Source: JBFLVU01 sp037444825 (GTDB lineage: Bacteria; Acidobacteriota; UBA4820; DSQY01). Taken from it: 64,000 bases of DNA. The DNA lies in NCBI GenBank assembly GCA_037444825.1, contig JBBILR010000001.1, positions 133,885 through 197,884 of the forward strand. Reading direction: 5' to 3'. A program made the position numbers and the translations under genes. Below are positions 16,026 to 26,110 of this stretch, piece by piece (positions within the stretch are counted from its first letter, which is position 1; the number at the start of each line of letters is the position of its first letter). The notes under the pieces were generated by a model. That model did not search any database and was not told the DNA's origin. It saw only the letters and a list, made by a program, of their open reading frames with translations.

Positions 16026-17891
16026 TCAGCCCTCCGAAGGCGAGGGGGCGCGCCCCCGGGCCTCCAGCGGTGCGGGGCCGGCGGAGGGCTCCTCCGCTTC
16101 GCCCGGCTTCTTCCCGAAGAAGAGGTACTCCAGCCCCGCCCGGGCGATTTTCGCCCCGAGGTCGCCGCCGTGGCCGCCGTGCTCCACGAGGACGACGAAG
16201 GCCACCTGCGGGTTCTCCCGGGGGGCGAAGCCGGCGAACCAGGCGTGGTCCCGTATGGCCTTGTCCAGGAGCTTGGTGTCCTTGCCGGCGCTGGCCTCCA
16301 CCACCTGCGCGGTGCCGGTCTTGGCGCAGACGGTGAGCCCGGGGATGTGGCAGGCCTTTCCCGTGCCGCCGGAGACCACCCGTTCGAGCCCTTCCCGGAT
16401 CACCTCCAACGTGGAGGGGGAGACCTCCACCGAGCTGAGAAGCCTCGGCTCCCCGGAGAGAATCCGGGGCTGGTAGCGCTTTCCCCCCGTGGCGATGGTG
16501 GCGTAGAAGGAGAGGAGCTGGAGGGGGGTGACGGTGAGGTAGCCCTGGCCGATGCTGACGGGCAGCGTCTCGCCGGGGTACCAGGGCCCCATGTTGCGGG
16601 AGAGCTTCCACGCGGGGGAAGGCAGGATCCCCGACCCTTCCCCCGGCAGGTCCACCCCCGTCCGGCTCCCCAAACCGAAGAGGGCGCCCCACTTGGCCAG
16701 GCGATCGATGCCCACCCGGTCGCCGGCGCGGTAGAAGAAGACGTTGCAGGAATTCTGGATGGCCGTGAGGAGGTCCACGCCGCCGTGGCCGCCCTTGGCC
16801 CAGCAGTGGAAGGTGTGTCCCCCGAAGTCCCACCCGCCGGGACAGTAGAAGGTGGTGCCCGGGGTGAGGATCCCCTCTTCCAGCCCCACCAGGGCCACGA
16901 AGGGTTTGAAGGTGGACCCGGCGGGGTAGCTCCCCTGGATGGGCCGGTTGAGCAGGGGGTGGCGGGGATCCTCCGCCAGGGCCTGCCAGTCCCTGGCCGA
17001 AACGGTGTGGGAGAAAAGGTTCGGGTCGAATCCGGGAAGGCTGACCCAGGCCAGGATCTCGCCGGTGGAGGGGTTCATGAAGACGGCGGCCCCCGACTCC
17101 TCCCCGAGGGCCTCGGTGAGGATCCGCTGGAGTTCGAGGTCCAGGTTCAGCCGCACCGCCTTGCCGGGGACCGGTTCCTTCTGGACGCCCACGCCGGGGA
17201 GGCGCAGGCGGGGATCCTCCACCTCCCGCCCCAAGGCGTTCACCTGGGCCGTGCGCCGCCCGTTCTCCCCCATGAGGACCGCGTTGGCGGTCTTCTCCAC
17301 CCCGGCCTTCCCCACCTCGATGAAGGGGTCGGGGTCCCGGACCTGGAGGGCCGCCGCCTCCTCCTCGGAGAGGAGGCCCACGTACCCCACGGCGTGGCTG
17401 GCCAGGGGGCCGCTGGGGTAGTCGCGACGAAGCTCCGTTTCCACGCGGAGCATCTTCAGCTCGTCGGGGTGGGTCTCCACCTTCTGGAGCCAGTCCGGGG
17501 GGACGTCCCGGGCCAGGACCGCGAGGCTGGGAACCGGCGACCGCCTCAGGGCGGCCTTGACCTCCGCCTCCGTCATGGAAAGCCCCAGGATGCGGTTCAT
17601 CGCGGCGATGGTCTTTTCCAGCGACCCCTCCTTGGCCGTGTCGAGGACCAGGGAGAAGGAGATCCGGTTTCGGCAGAGGAGGCGGCCGTTGCGGTCGGTG
17701 ATGATCCCCCGGGGGCTCCGCATGACGATGGTCCGGGTGTAGTTGTTCTCCGCCAGGGTCCGGTAGGTGGCGCCTTGCATGACCTGGAGGTAAAAGAGGC
17801 GGACCCCGAACAGGACGAAGAGGGCCGCCGTGGCGAACTTCAGAAAGGCCACCTTGGCTTCGAAGTCGGGGTGGTCCGTCCGGTCCATCAT
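16026..17891 (-). CDS. mrdA: penicillin-binding protein 2, elongasome transpeptidase
   Basis: A 621-residue class B PBP that cross-links peptidoglycan during side-wall growth. An N-terminal anchor (about 18-38) precedes a PBP dimerisation domain beginning RSPRGIITDRNG. The transpeptidase motifs are AGSTFKPF (SxxK, near 325), QNSCN (SxN) and KTGTAQV (near 524). The start ATG at 17891 overlaps the mreD stop (ATGA). An in-frame upstream extension lies inside mreD and is rejected. It acts with RodA, MreC and MreD encoded next to it. Confidence 0.95.
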   Translation of the reverse strand: MMDRTDHPDFEAKVAFLKFATAALFVLFGVRLFYLQVMQGATYRTLAENNYTRTIVMRSPRGIITDRNGRLLCRNRISFSLVLDTAKEGSLEKTIAAMNRILGLSMTEAEVKAALRRSPVPSLAVLARDVPPDWLQKVETHPDELKMLRVETELRRDYPSGPLASHAVGYVGLLSEEEAAALQVRDPDPFIEVGKAGVEKTANAVLMGENGRRTAQVNALGREVEDPRLRLPGVGVQKEPVPGKAVRLNLDLELQRILTEALGEESGAAVFMNPSTGEILAWVSLPGFDPNLFSHTVSARDWQALAEDPRHPLLNRPIQGSYPAGSTFKPFVALVGLEEGILTPGTTFYCPGGWDFGGHTFHCWAKGGHGGVDLLTAIQNSCNVFFYRAGDRVGIDRLAKWGALFGLGSRTGVDLPGEGSGILPSPAWKLSRNMGPWYPGETLPVSIGQGYLTVTPLQLLSFYATIATGGKRYQPRILSGEPRLLSSVEVSPSTLEVIREGLERVVSGGTGKACHIPGLTVCAKTGTAQVVEASAGKDTKLLDKAIRDHAWFAGFAPRENPQVAFVVLVEHGGHGGDLGAKIARAGLEYLFFGKKPGEAEEPSAGPAPLEARGRAPSPSEG

Positions 17892-18367
17892 TCTTCCCTC
17901 GGGAAGAGGCGGGAGGCCAGCCCCTCCAGCACCGACGCCGCCAGCCCCGTGAGGAGGGCGCCCAGCAGGACGGCCGCCCAGAGCCCCGGGGGGAGCGAGA
18001 GCCCCAGGAGGAGGAAGAGGGCGGCCACCAGCGCCGCGTCTCCAACATAGGACGCCGCCGCGAAGAAGAAAAGGGGGAAAACGCCCTGGAGCACCACCCG
18101 CTGCCCCACCCATCCCAGAAGGTGGCCCACCAGAGTGTACGCGGCGCCGTGGAACCCGATGTAGGGCATGACGAAGGCGTCCCGAAGGGTCCCCAGGAGC
18201 GCCCCCCAGAGGGTCCCCGCCCACCGCCCCTGGCGGAGGGCCAGGACGGTGAGGAGGGCCAGGAGCGGGTCCGCGGCGTTGGCTTCCCCCCAGCCCAAAG
18301 GCAGGAGGGCCTGGAGGGCCACCGCCCCGGCCGTCAAGAGGAGCGGGGCGAGGAGGCGGTTACGCAT
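17888..18367 (-). CDS. mreD: rod-shape-determining protein MreD
   Basis: A 159-residue hydrophobic protein with about five membrane spans, of the size and position expected of MreD. It contains GALLGTLRDAFV and PYIGFHGAAYTLVGH, which resemble family signatures. It links MreC to the MreB filament in the inner membrane. Its start overlaps the end of mreC by 8 bp, and its stop overlaps mrdA. Confidence 0.86.
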   Translation of the reverse strand: MRNRLLAPLLLTAGAVALQALLPLGWGEANAADPLLALLTVLALRQGRWAGTLWGALLGTLRDAFVMPYIGFHGAAYTLVGHLLGWVGQRVVLQGVFPLFFFAAASYVGDAALVAALFLLLGLSLPPGLWAAVLLGALLTGLAASVLEGLASRLFPREE

Positions 18368-19162
18368 GGGGCCTCAGCGCCAGGGCCCATCGGAGAGCCT
18401 GGGGGTCCACGGCCGGCCGGAGCCGGATCTTTTTCAGGTAATCCCCCCCGTCCGCCACCTCCTCCACGGTCCCCACGCGGAGGCCCGGGGGGAAGAGGCC
18501 GTCCTCGCCGGAGGTGGAAAAGACGTCTCCGGTCTGGACGTCCGCCTCGTTGGAGACGTACCGGACGAGGATGTGGTCGCCGGCCCCCACGGCCACCCCC
18601 TTGACCCCCGTGCGCTCCGAGGCCACGCCGGCGGCGCTGGAGGGGTCGGTGGCGGCCACCACCCGGTAGAGGGTCCCCACCCGGCCCTTCACCCGGCCCA
18701 CGAGGCCCCGCTCGGTGAGGAGCGGGGTGTCGTCCGGGAGGAGCCGGGGGGAGGAGACGAGGTAGTACCGGCCGAAGGGGGCACCGAAACGGGTGAAGAT
18801 CCGGACGGCGGAAGGCTCCCAACGGGCCGGGGGGGCCGCCCGGAGGAGCTCCCTCAGGGCGCGGTTTTCCTCCTCCAGATGCCTCCCCAGGAGCAGGAGC
18901 GCCTTCAGTTCGCGGTTTTCCGCGTCGAGCCGCTCGGCCCTCTGAACGGCCTCGCGTTGCAGGATCCAGGCGTCCCAGCCTTCCCGGACGAAGCGGGAGG
19001 CGCCGTCGAAGACGCTGAGGACCGGGCCGAAGAGGGTCAGGGCCGCCTGGCCCAGAAGGGAACGTTCCCCCCGCCGGATCTGGAGGGAAAGCGCCACCAC
19101 GAAACCTCCCGCCAACAGGATCGCCAGAACGAGGGGGCGGCGGGAGAGGGGAGGGGAGGCCA

Positions 19163-19163
<1 letters not shown>
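18360..19163 (-). CDS. mreC: rod-shape-determining protein MreC
   Basis: A 267-residue bitopic protein: membrane anchor at about 9-28, a coiled coil at about 60-95 (AERLDAENRELKALLLL), then the periplasmic beta-rich MreC domain with GLVGRVKGRVGTLYRV and the conserved VQTGDVFSTSGEDGLFPPGL. It organises PBP2 and RodA. It overlaps mreB as TGATG and mreD by 8 bp. Confidence 0.93.
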
Positions 19164-20194
<1,031 letters not shown>

Positions 20195-20203
20195 GGGGGG
20201 CTC

Positions 20204-21274
20204 CTACTCGAAGACGAGGCAGCGGTTCTTGGTGGATTCCTTCACGCGGTACATGGCCTGATCGGCCTTTTGGATCAGCATTTCCGGGTTCTCGCCGTGC
20301 TCGGGGAAGGCGGCGATGCCGAAGGAGGCGGAGAGGGTGAAGTCGTACCCCGGGTTCTGGCGGTAGTCGTGGGAGAGGATGGCCTGCCGCAGGCGCTCCG
20401 CCACCAGGAGGGCTCCGGGGGCGTCGGTGTTGGGAAGGATGAGGGTGAACTCGTCTCCCCCGTAGCGCACCACCACGTCCACGTTGCGGACGCCCCTCTG
20501 GAGGATGTCCCCAACCACCTTCAGCGTCTCGCTGCCCACCAGGTGGCCGTACCGGTCGTTGACCTGCTTGAAGCCGTCCAGGTCTAAAAAGAGCACCGAA
20601 ACGGGGTAGCCGTAGCGCCGCCCGCGGGTGATCTCCACCTCCAGGGCCTGCCGGAGGTACCGGGAGTTGTAAAGCTGGGTGAGGTCGTCCACCAGGGAGA
20701 GCTGGCGGACCCGCTGGAACAGCAAGGCGTTCTCCAGGGCCACGGCCACGGGCTCGGCGAAGAGGGAGACGGTCTCCAGGTCCTCGTCGCTGAAGGGCTC
20801 CCTTCGGTCCTTGTTCATCAGTTCCAGGACGCCCAAGGTCTTCCCGCGGCTCCTCAAGGGAACGGCGAGGATGGACCTCGTGGTGAAGCCGGTGATCCGG
20901 TCCAGGCCGGGGTTGAAGAGGGGGCTCGAGCGGACGTCCTGAATCACCAGCGGCTGGCCGGTGGCGGCCACGTGACCCGCCACCCCCTGACCCACGGGGA
21001 TGCGAAGGTCCTTGAGCCCCTGGGCGTGGCTGCCCAGCGCCTCCTGGAAGACGAGGTGCTGTCCGCTCTCGTCGAGGAGGAGGAGGCTCCAAGCCTCGGT
21101 CTTCACCAGCACCTGGACCCGCTCCATGATGTAGGCCGTCAGGGCTTCCGGCTCCAGGAGGGAATTGGCGGTCCGCACCACTTCCTTAAGCAGGCGAAGC
21201 TGCTCGGCCTTTTGCCGGTGGGCCTTTTCGAGGTCGGCCAGGCGCTGGCGGAGGGTGGGGGGGCGGGAGGCCAT
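20204..21274 (-). CDS. GAF-GGDEF diguanylate cyclase in the mre operon
   Basis: A 356-residue cytoplasmic protein: a short coiled coil (10-35), GAF sensor domain (about 40-185) and GGDEF domain (about 195-356). The active site is intact: Asp231 in FLDLDGF and GGDEF at 272-276. RNVD at 263-266 lies exactly five residues before GGDEF, the position of the RxxD product-inhibition site. It should make c-di-GMP from GTP, tuned by whatever ligand its GAF binds. It sits three bases after the FecR-like gene and nine before mreB, which suggests a link between c-di-GMP and cell-wall elongation. Confidence 0.93.
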   Translation of the reverse strand: MASRPPTLRQRLADLEKAHRQKAEQLRLLKEVVRTANSLLEPEALTAYIMERVQVLVKTEAWSLLLLDESGQHLVFQEALGSHAQGLKDLRIPVGQGVAGHVAATGQPLVIQDVRSSPLFNPGLDRITGFTTRSILAVPLRSRGKTLGVLELMNKDRREPFSDEDLETVSLFAEPVAVALENALLFQRVRQLSLVDDLTQLYNSRYLRQALEVEITRGRRYGYPVSVLFLDLDGFKQVNDRYGHLVGSETLKVVGDILQRGVRNVDVVVRYGGDEFTLILPNTDAPGALLVAERLRQAILSHDYRQNPGYDFTLSASFGIAAFPEHGENPEMLIQKADQAMYRVKESTKNRCLVFE

Positions 21275-21277
21275 GGG

Positions 21278-22705
21278 TCAGTAGGAGACCGACTGGAACT
21301 GCTTCCGCCAGAACTTCTCGTTGCCCTCTTCGTCGAAGGCCCGGACCACCACCGACTGGGTCCCCACGTCGGAGAAGAGGTAGATCTTGCTGAAAGAGCC
21401 GTCGGCGTTGACGGGGATCTCCAGGTCGTTCACCGAGACGGAGACGCCCGGATCGGTGGAACCCTGCAGGATCACGCCGTCCCCGATGGGGGTGGCGTCC
21501 ACGATGAGCTTGAGGTCCCGCTGGATCCTCGGCCTCTGGTAGATCTGCAGGAGGCGGAAGCGGTAGATGGGGGACCAGAAGCTCTTCTCGGCCCCGGATT
21601 CGGACTTGAGCCGCCAGTAGTAGGTCCCCGGCGGGAGCCCCTCCACCGTCAACCGGTTCTCCTTGAGCACCTGGTCGGGGGCCACCAGCGAAGAGAAGAG
21701 GGGGCGGGCCGAGAGCTGGAAGCGGACGGGGCCTCCCGAGCCGCCCCTCCACTGGAAGGTGAGGGGGGTGTGGACGGGATCCTCCACCCGGAGGATCTGC
21801 TGGTCCTTGGGAAAGTCGGCCACGGGGGGGGCCACCAGGGGTTCGGGGGAGGAGATGACCCCCGCGGAGGCCCGGACCACCACGCCGGAGGTGCCCGCTT
21901 CCACCCGCTGGGTCCTTCCGCCCGTCTCGATTTCGCCGGCGCCGGCGAAGATGGAGGCGGTGGTTTCCCCGGTGGGGGACTGGGCGATCCCCACCCGGGA
22001 GGCGGGGGCCGGGCGGACCTTGGCGGTGTCGGTGGTGATGATGCTCTGGTCCTTGGGGGTCATGGTCTCCGGCGTCTGCGTCTCCACGAAGCCCTGCTTG
22101 AGCGCCACCTCCACCCGGGAAGCGCCGTCGGGGGTGGAGGAGAGGGACTGGATGACCACCAGGGAGTCGGGGGCCACCACCTGGAACTGGCCGTTGTGGT
22201 ACTTGATCTTGGCGAAGCTGTTCTGGCCCGTGCGGACGATGTCCCCGTCCTCCAGGATCATCCGCTCCTTGGCCGAGGAGAAGAGGTGCTGGCCGGTGCG
22301 CTTGACCTCCACGTTCCCCTCGGTCTCCACCAGGGTGGCGTACTTCTGGCCCGACGGGGAGGCGCCCTGCAGGTCTTTCAAGGTCTCGAGGACGTCCAGG
22401 GCGATCTGGCGGGCCTTGGGGTAGCGCCCCTCGGCGTACTCCGACCGTCCCTGGGCCAACATGGTCTTGGCCTGGTTCAGGGTGGGCCGGAGGGCAGGGT
22501 CGGCGGAGGAGCCGTCGAGGGAGTCCACCAGGCGCTGGGCCTTGGTGAGGGCCCGTTCGGCCTGGATCTGGGGGTTTCCCTTCCACCGCACGTACAGAAG
22601 CCCGCCGCCCAGGACGAGCAGGAGGGCGAGGAGGATTCCCACCAGGGCGTAAATGTCCTTGTACTTGATCGTGATCCAATCCAGGTCCCGCATTCCCTTG
22701 GCCAT
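21278..22705 (-). CDS. membrane-anchored FecR-domain protein
   Basis: A 475-residue protein with a short cytoplasmic tail, one membrane span at about 18-41 and a long outer part. That part has a helical segment (about 45-115, alanine and lysine rich), a FecR-like beta domain (about 125-235, with VETEGNVEVKRTG and LEDGDIVRTGQNSFAKI) and one or two Ig-like beta domains (about 300-470). FecR domains of this kind occur in envelope proteins unrelated to iron sensing. No sigma factor or TonB receptor is nearby. It is the first gene of the mre operon. Start ATG at 22705, or four codons later. Confidence 0.82.
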   Translation of the reverse strand: MAKGMRDLDWITIKYKDIYALVGILLALLLVLGGGLLYVRWKGNPQIQAERALTKAQRLVDSLDGSSADPALRPTLNQAKTMLAQGRSEYAEGRYPKARQIALDVLETLKDLQGASPSGQKYATLVETEGNVEVKRTGQHLFSSAKERMILEDGDIVRTGQNSFAKIKYHNGQFQVVAPDSLVVIQSLSSTPDGASRVEVALKQGFVETQTPETMTPKDQSIITTDTAKVRPAPASRVGIAQSPTGETTASIFAGAGEIETGGRTQRVEAGTSGVVVRASAGVISSPEPLVAPPVADFPKDQQILRVEDPVHTPLTFQWRGGSGGPVRFQLSARPLFSSLVAPDQVLKENRLTVEGLPPGTYYWRLKSESGAEKSFWSPIYRFRLLQIYQRPRIQRDLKLIVDATPIGDGVILQGSTDPGVSVSVNDLEIPVNADGSFSKIYLFSDVGTQSVVVRAFDEEGNEKFWRKQFQSVSY

Positions 22706-22819
22706 CGTCAGCGCCCCTCTCTTGACCTTTCATTGTAAAACAGCCGAAGTCCACCCGAAAGGGGCCCAAGGGTTTTCGGGGGCTCCGGAAGGGGGGCGCT
22801 TCCCCGGCCGGGCCCCGCG

Positions 22820-22849
22820 TTGCCCCCAAGGCCCCCAACCGGGGATAAT
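22820..22849 (+). promoter_or_regulatory. candidate promoter of the TlpA-dinG gene group
   Basis: TTGCCC (22820-22825), an 18-bp spacer and GATAAT (22844-22849), 17 bp before the ATG and followed by AAAGGAGG. On the other strand a TACAAT (22737-22732) could serve as the -10 of the divergent mre operon, but I see no good -35 for it. Confidence 0.4.
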
Positions 22850-22866
22850 GAACAAAGGAGGATGGA

Positions 22867-23427
22867 ATGGCCAATCCCACCCGCGGGTCCAACGGTTCTC
22901 TCGCCCCTTTCTGGGCGGTGGTGGCCCTCTCGGCCTTGGTGTTGGTGTGGTACCTGCTTTTCGCCGGGGGGGGAGGCGCCGCTCCCACCCTCCATGCCCG
23001 CCGGGGGAGCGTGCTCGTCCCGCCGGCCTTGGAGGAGGCTTCCGGTGGAGCACCCCTGGCCCCGGAGACCCTGAAAGGAAAGGTGGTGGTCCTCCACTTC
23101 TGGGCCACCTGGTGTCCCCCTTGCCGGGAGGAGTTCCCCGCCTTCGCCCGGTACGCGGAGGAGGCGCGGCGAAAAGGCGACGCCGTGGTGATCGCCGTGT
23201 CCCTCGACCAGACGGCGGACCCCGTTCCCGCCTTCGTGCGGAAGGCCGGGGGGGCCTTCCCCGTCTACATGGACGACGGGGCCTTCTCCTCCGCCGCCGG
23301 GGTGTCGGTGATCCCCACCACCGTGGTCCTGGACCGGCAAGGGCGGGTGGCGCTCCGACAGGAGGGGGCGGCCCGTTGGGACGGCTCGGGCATCCCCGCC
23401 GCCGTGCGCAAGCTGGCGGCGGAGTGA
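22867..23427 (+). CDS. TlpA/ResA-like membrane-anchored thioredoxin
   Basis: A 186-residue thiol-disulfide oxidoreductase. One N-terminal span (about 14-32) anchors it outside the inner membrane. The active site is WCPPC (82-86), with the cis-proline loop VIPTTVVLD near 143. Such proteins reduce disulfides in apocytochrome c or other exported proteins; no cytochrome c assembly genes are adjacent to fix the role. The start is supported by AAAGGAGG upstream. Confidence 0.88.
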   Translation: MANPTRGSNGSLAPFWAVVALSALVLVWYLLFAGGGGAAPTLHARRGSVLVPPALEEASGGAPLAPETLKGKVVVLHFWATWCPPCREEFPAFARYAEEARRKGDAVVIAVSLDQTADPVPAFVRKAGGAFPVYMDDGAFSSAAGVSVIPTTVVLDRQGRVALRQEGAARWDGSGIPAAVRKLAAE

Positions 23428-23449
23428 CGGCGGAGGAAGGAGGCGGAGA

Positions 23450-24169
23450 GTGCTGCGGGTGGGGCTCACGGCCGACTGGGAAAGGCTCCCCGACGGGAAG
23501 GAACGTCTGGTCCTGGACCGGGCTTACGTGGCCTGGGTCCGCAAGGCGGGCCTCCAGCCGGTGGTGCTTCCCGCCCTCCCCGGGGACGAAGGGGTTTCGC
23601 TTCGGGACCTTTCGGGCCTGGTGCTCACCGGAGGAGGGGATATCCCCCCCTCCTTCTACGGGGCCGAGCCCGACCCCCAGGGGCAAGAAAGGCTTTCTCA
23701 CCCGGAGCGGACGGCCTTCGAGTTCACGCTGGTCTGGAGGGCCCTCAAAGCCGGGCTTCCCCTCCTGGGGGTCTGCCTGGGGTGCCAGACCCTCAACGTG
23801 GCCATGGGGGGCACCCTCGTCCGGCACATCGAAGACCCCGAAGGGATCCACCGCCGGTCCTCCCCCGGTTCCCCCAACCCCCGCCACCGCTTGAAGACCC
23901 AGCCGGGGAGCGTGGTCCACAGCCTCTACGCCACGCCGGACGTCCGGGTCTCCTCCTCCCACCACCAGGCCGTGGGCCGTGTGGCCGACGGCTTCCGGGC
24001 CACCGCCTGGGGACCGGGCGGAGTGGTGGAGGCCATCGAGAGCGTGGGGAACCCGTCGGTCCTGGGCGTCCAGTGGCACCCCGAACGAACGCCCCGTTCC
24101 CCCTTTTCCCAGGCCCTAGCCCGGTGGTTCGCCGACCGGGCGAAGGCCTTCGCGGCGGGGGAGCGGTGA
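23450..24169 (+). CDS. class I glutamine amidotransferase-like peptidase (C26)
   Basis: A 239-residue hydrolase of the gamma-glutamyl-GABA hydrolase (PuuD) type. Nucleophile Cys109 lies in GVCLG, and the His-Glu pair in QWHPE near 212. The oxyanion region LTGGGDIPP lies at 59-67. Most relatives have GxCRG where this has GVCLG. It may cleave gamma-glutamyl amides or folate-like polyglutamates; no polyamine genes are present to decide. GTG start with GAAGGAGG before it. Its stop overlaps the next gene as GTGA. Confidence 0.84.
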   Translation: MLRVGLTADWERLPDGKERLVLDRAYVAWVRKAGLQPVVLPALPGDEGVSLRDLSGLVLTGGGDIPPSFYGAEPDPQGQERLSHPERTAFEFTLVWRALKAGLPLLGVCLGCQTLNVAMGGTLVRHIEDPEGIHRRSSPGSPNPRHRLKTQPGSVVHSLYATPDVRVSSSHHQAVGRVADGFRATAWGPGGVVEAIESVGNPSVLGVQWHPERTPRSPFSQALARWFADRAKAFAAGER

Positions 24170-26097
24170 GGGAAAGAGCGCCGCAGGGGCCCGAAGCGCT
24201 CCTGGGGCCGGGAGGCCCCCTTTCCCGGGAGCCTTTCTACGAGTTCCGGCAAGGACAGGTGGAACTGGCCGCAGCCGTGGCCCGAACCTTTCGGGAGGGC
24301 GGCGTTCTCCTCGCCGAGGCGGGCACCGGCACCGGCAAGAGCCTGGCCTACCTCCTCCCCGCCCTGCTCCAGCCCCACCGGGTGGTGGTGGCGACCCGTA
24401 CCAAGACCCTCCAGGAACAGTTGGCCCGCAAGGACCTGCCGCTGGCGGAGAAAATCCTCGGGCGGCCCTCCCGGGCGGTGGTGGTGAAGGGGCGGGCCAA
24501 CTACCTCTGCCGCCACTACTTCGCCCGGTTCCAGCAAAATCCCCTCCTCCACAGCCGGGCGGAGTCCCGAATCTACCAGAGGCTCGTCTCCTGGGCCGAG
24601 GGCACCGAGACGGGGGACAAGGCCGAGTGGGAAGGCATCCCGGAGGACCTTCCCCTCTGGGCGGACCTTAACGCCCGCGGGGACCGCTGTCTGGGGGCCA
24701 GGTGCCCGGTCTTTCAGGAGTGCTTCGTGGTCCGGCTGCGAAGGGAGGCGGAGGCGGCGCACCTGGTGGTGACCAACCACCACCTGCTCTTCGCCGACCT
24801 GGCCCTCAAGGGGCGATGGGACACGGCGGTCCTTCCCGAGTTTCGCCTGCTCGTTCTCGACGAGGCCCACGAGGCCGAGGAGGCCGCCACGAGCTTCTTC
24901 GGCGTCACGGCCAGCCAGCGCATGGCCGAGGAGTGGATCCGGGACGCCCTGCAGGCCCTCCCCTCCGGCGCGGAGGGCGCCCGGGGTCGCCTGGCCGAGG
25001 CGCTCCAGGAAGTGCGGCTCTTCTTCGGCCTCTTTGGCCGCGGAAAGGAGGGGAGGCGGGAAGAGGTGGAGCCCGGAAGCCTCACCCCGGAGCAGGCGGC
25101 CCACGCCGTCCGCATGGGGGCCAGTCTGGACGCGGCCGCCCTCGCCCTGGAAGAGGAGCGGGGGGTGGGGCCGGAAAAGGAAGGGCTCCTCTCCCGCCTC
25201 GACGCGTGGCGGGAGACCGTGGATTTCGTCCTCAGGGGGGCCGACGACCGTTTCGTCCGCTGGATGGAGCGGTCGGCCCGCAACGTGACCTTCGGGGCGA
25301 GCCCGGTGGACGTGGGCCCCATCCTCCGGGAAAGTCTCTTCTCCCACCTCGGGGCGGCGGTGTTGACCTCCGCCACCCTCACCATCGGGGGGGCCTTCAC
25401 CTACCTCCGGGACCGGCTGGGCCTGCTGGAAGAGTGCCGGGAGCTCCGCATCGAAAGCCCTTTCGACTTCCGCCGGCAGGGGCTCCTATACGTCCCCGAG
25501 GAGTTCGTCCCCCCCACGACCCCCGCATTCCCCGATGCGGTCCTGGCGGCCGTGCGGAGGCTCCTCGCCTTCTCCCGCGGCCGCGCCTTTCTCCTCTGCA
25601 CCTCGAGCCGCATGGTGGCTCACCTCGCCGAGGGCCTCTCGGACATACCCTACCCCCTCTTCGTCCAGGGCCAGGAGGCCAGAGGGGTTCTCCTGGACCG
25701 CTTTCGGGCGGCGGGAAACGGCGTCCTCGTGGCCACCTCTTCCTTCTGGCAGGGGGTGGACGTCCAGGGGGAGGCCCTCTCGCTGGTGGTCCTGGACAAA
25801 CTGCCTTTCGCCGTTCCCGACGACCCCCTGGTGAAGGCGAGGATCGAGCGACTGAAGCGCGCCGGCCGGGAGCCTTTCCTGGAGTACCAGGTGCCCTCCG
25901 CCGCCATCCTCCTGCAGCAGGGGGCGGGGCGCCTCATCCGCTCCCGGAGGGACCGGGGGGTGGTGGCCTGCTTCGACGTCCGGCTGAGGACCAAGGCCTA
26001 CGGAAAGGTCCTTCTGGCCTCCCTGCCCCCGCTGCCGCTCACCGGCCGCGAGGAGGAGGTGGAGCGCTTCTTTTCGGCGGACCGGCCCCCCGAATAG
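24166..26097 (+). CDS. dinG: DinG/XPD-family Fe-S DNA helicase
   Basis: A 643-residue superfamily 2 helicase. Walker A is EAGTGTGKS near 46-54 and the Walker B box is DEAH near 232. Four cysteines between motifs I and II (about residues 115, 175, 179 and 186) match the Fe-S cluster of XPD and DinG. The C-terminal helicase motif QGAGRLIRS lies near 585. It unwinds DNA 5'-3' and resolves R-loops or quadruplexes in relatives. The start is GTG at 24166 overlapping the preceding stop. A longer in-frame version runs through the amidotransferase gene and is rejected. Confidence 0.9.
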   Translation: MRERAPQGPEALLGPGGPLSREPFYEFRQGQVELAAAVARTFREGGVLLAEAGTGTGKSLAYLLPALLQPHRVVVATRTKTLQEQLARKDLPLAEKILGRPSRAVVVKGRANYLCRHYFARFQQNPLLHSRAESRIYQRLVSWAEGTETGDKAEWEGIPEDLPLWADLNARGDRCLGARCPVFQECFVVRLRREAEAAHLVVTNHHLLFADLALKGRWDTAVLPEFRLLVLDEAHEAEEAATSFFGVTASQRMAEEWIRDALQALPSGAEGARGRLAEALQEVRLFFGLFGRGKEGRREEVEPGSLTPEQAAHAVRMGASLDAAALALEEERGVGPEKEGLLSRLDAWRETVDFVLRGADDRFVRWMERSARNVTFGASPVDVGPILRESLFSHLGAAVLTSATLTIGGAFTYLRDRLGLLEECRELRIESPFDFRRQGLLYVPEEFVPPTTPAFPDAVLAAVRRLLAFSRGRAFLLCTSSRMVAHLAEGLSDIPYPLFVQGQEARGVLLDRFRAAGNGVLVATSSFWQGVDVQGEALSLVVLDKLPFAVPDDPLVKARIERLKRAGREPFLEYQVPSAAILLQQGAGRLIRSRRDRGVVACFDVRLRTKAYGKVLLASLPPLPLTGREEEVERFFSADRPPE

Positions 26098-26110
26098 CGC
26101 TTCGGGAGCC

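Noticed and set aside
14920..18048. Continuous frame that would extend the ThiF-like gene upstream through rodA and mrdA
   Set aside because: Homology begins at the GTG at 14919, which overlaps the rodA stop; the upstream part is a shadow of rodA and mrdA.
23782..24165. In-frame N-terminal extension of the DinG-like helicase
   Set aside because: It lies inside the amidotransferase gene in another frame and has no helicase similarity; the GTG at 24166 fits the helicase start and the GTGA overlap.
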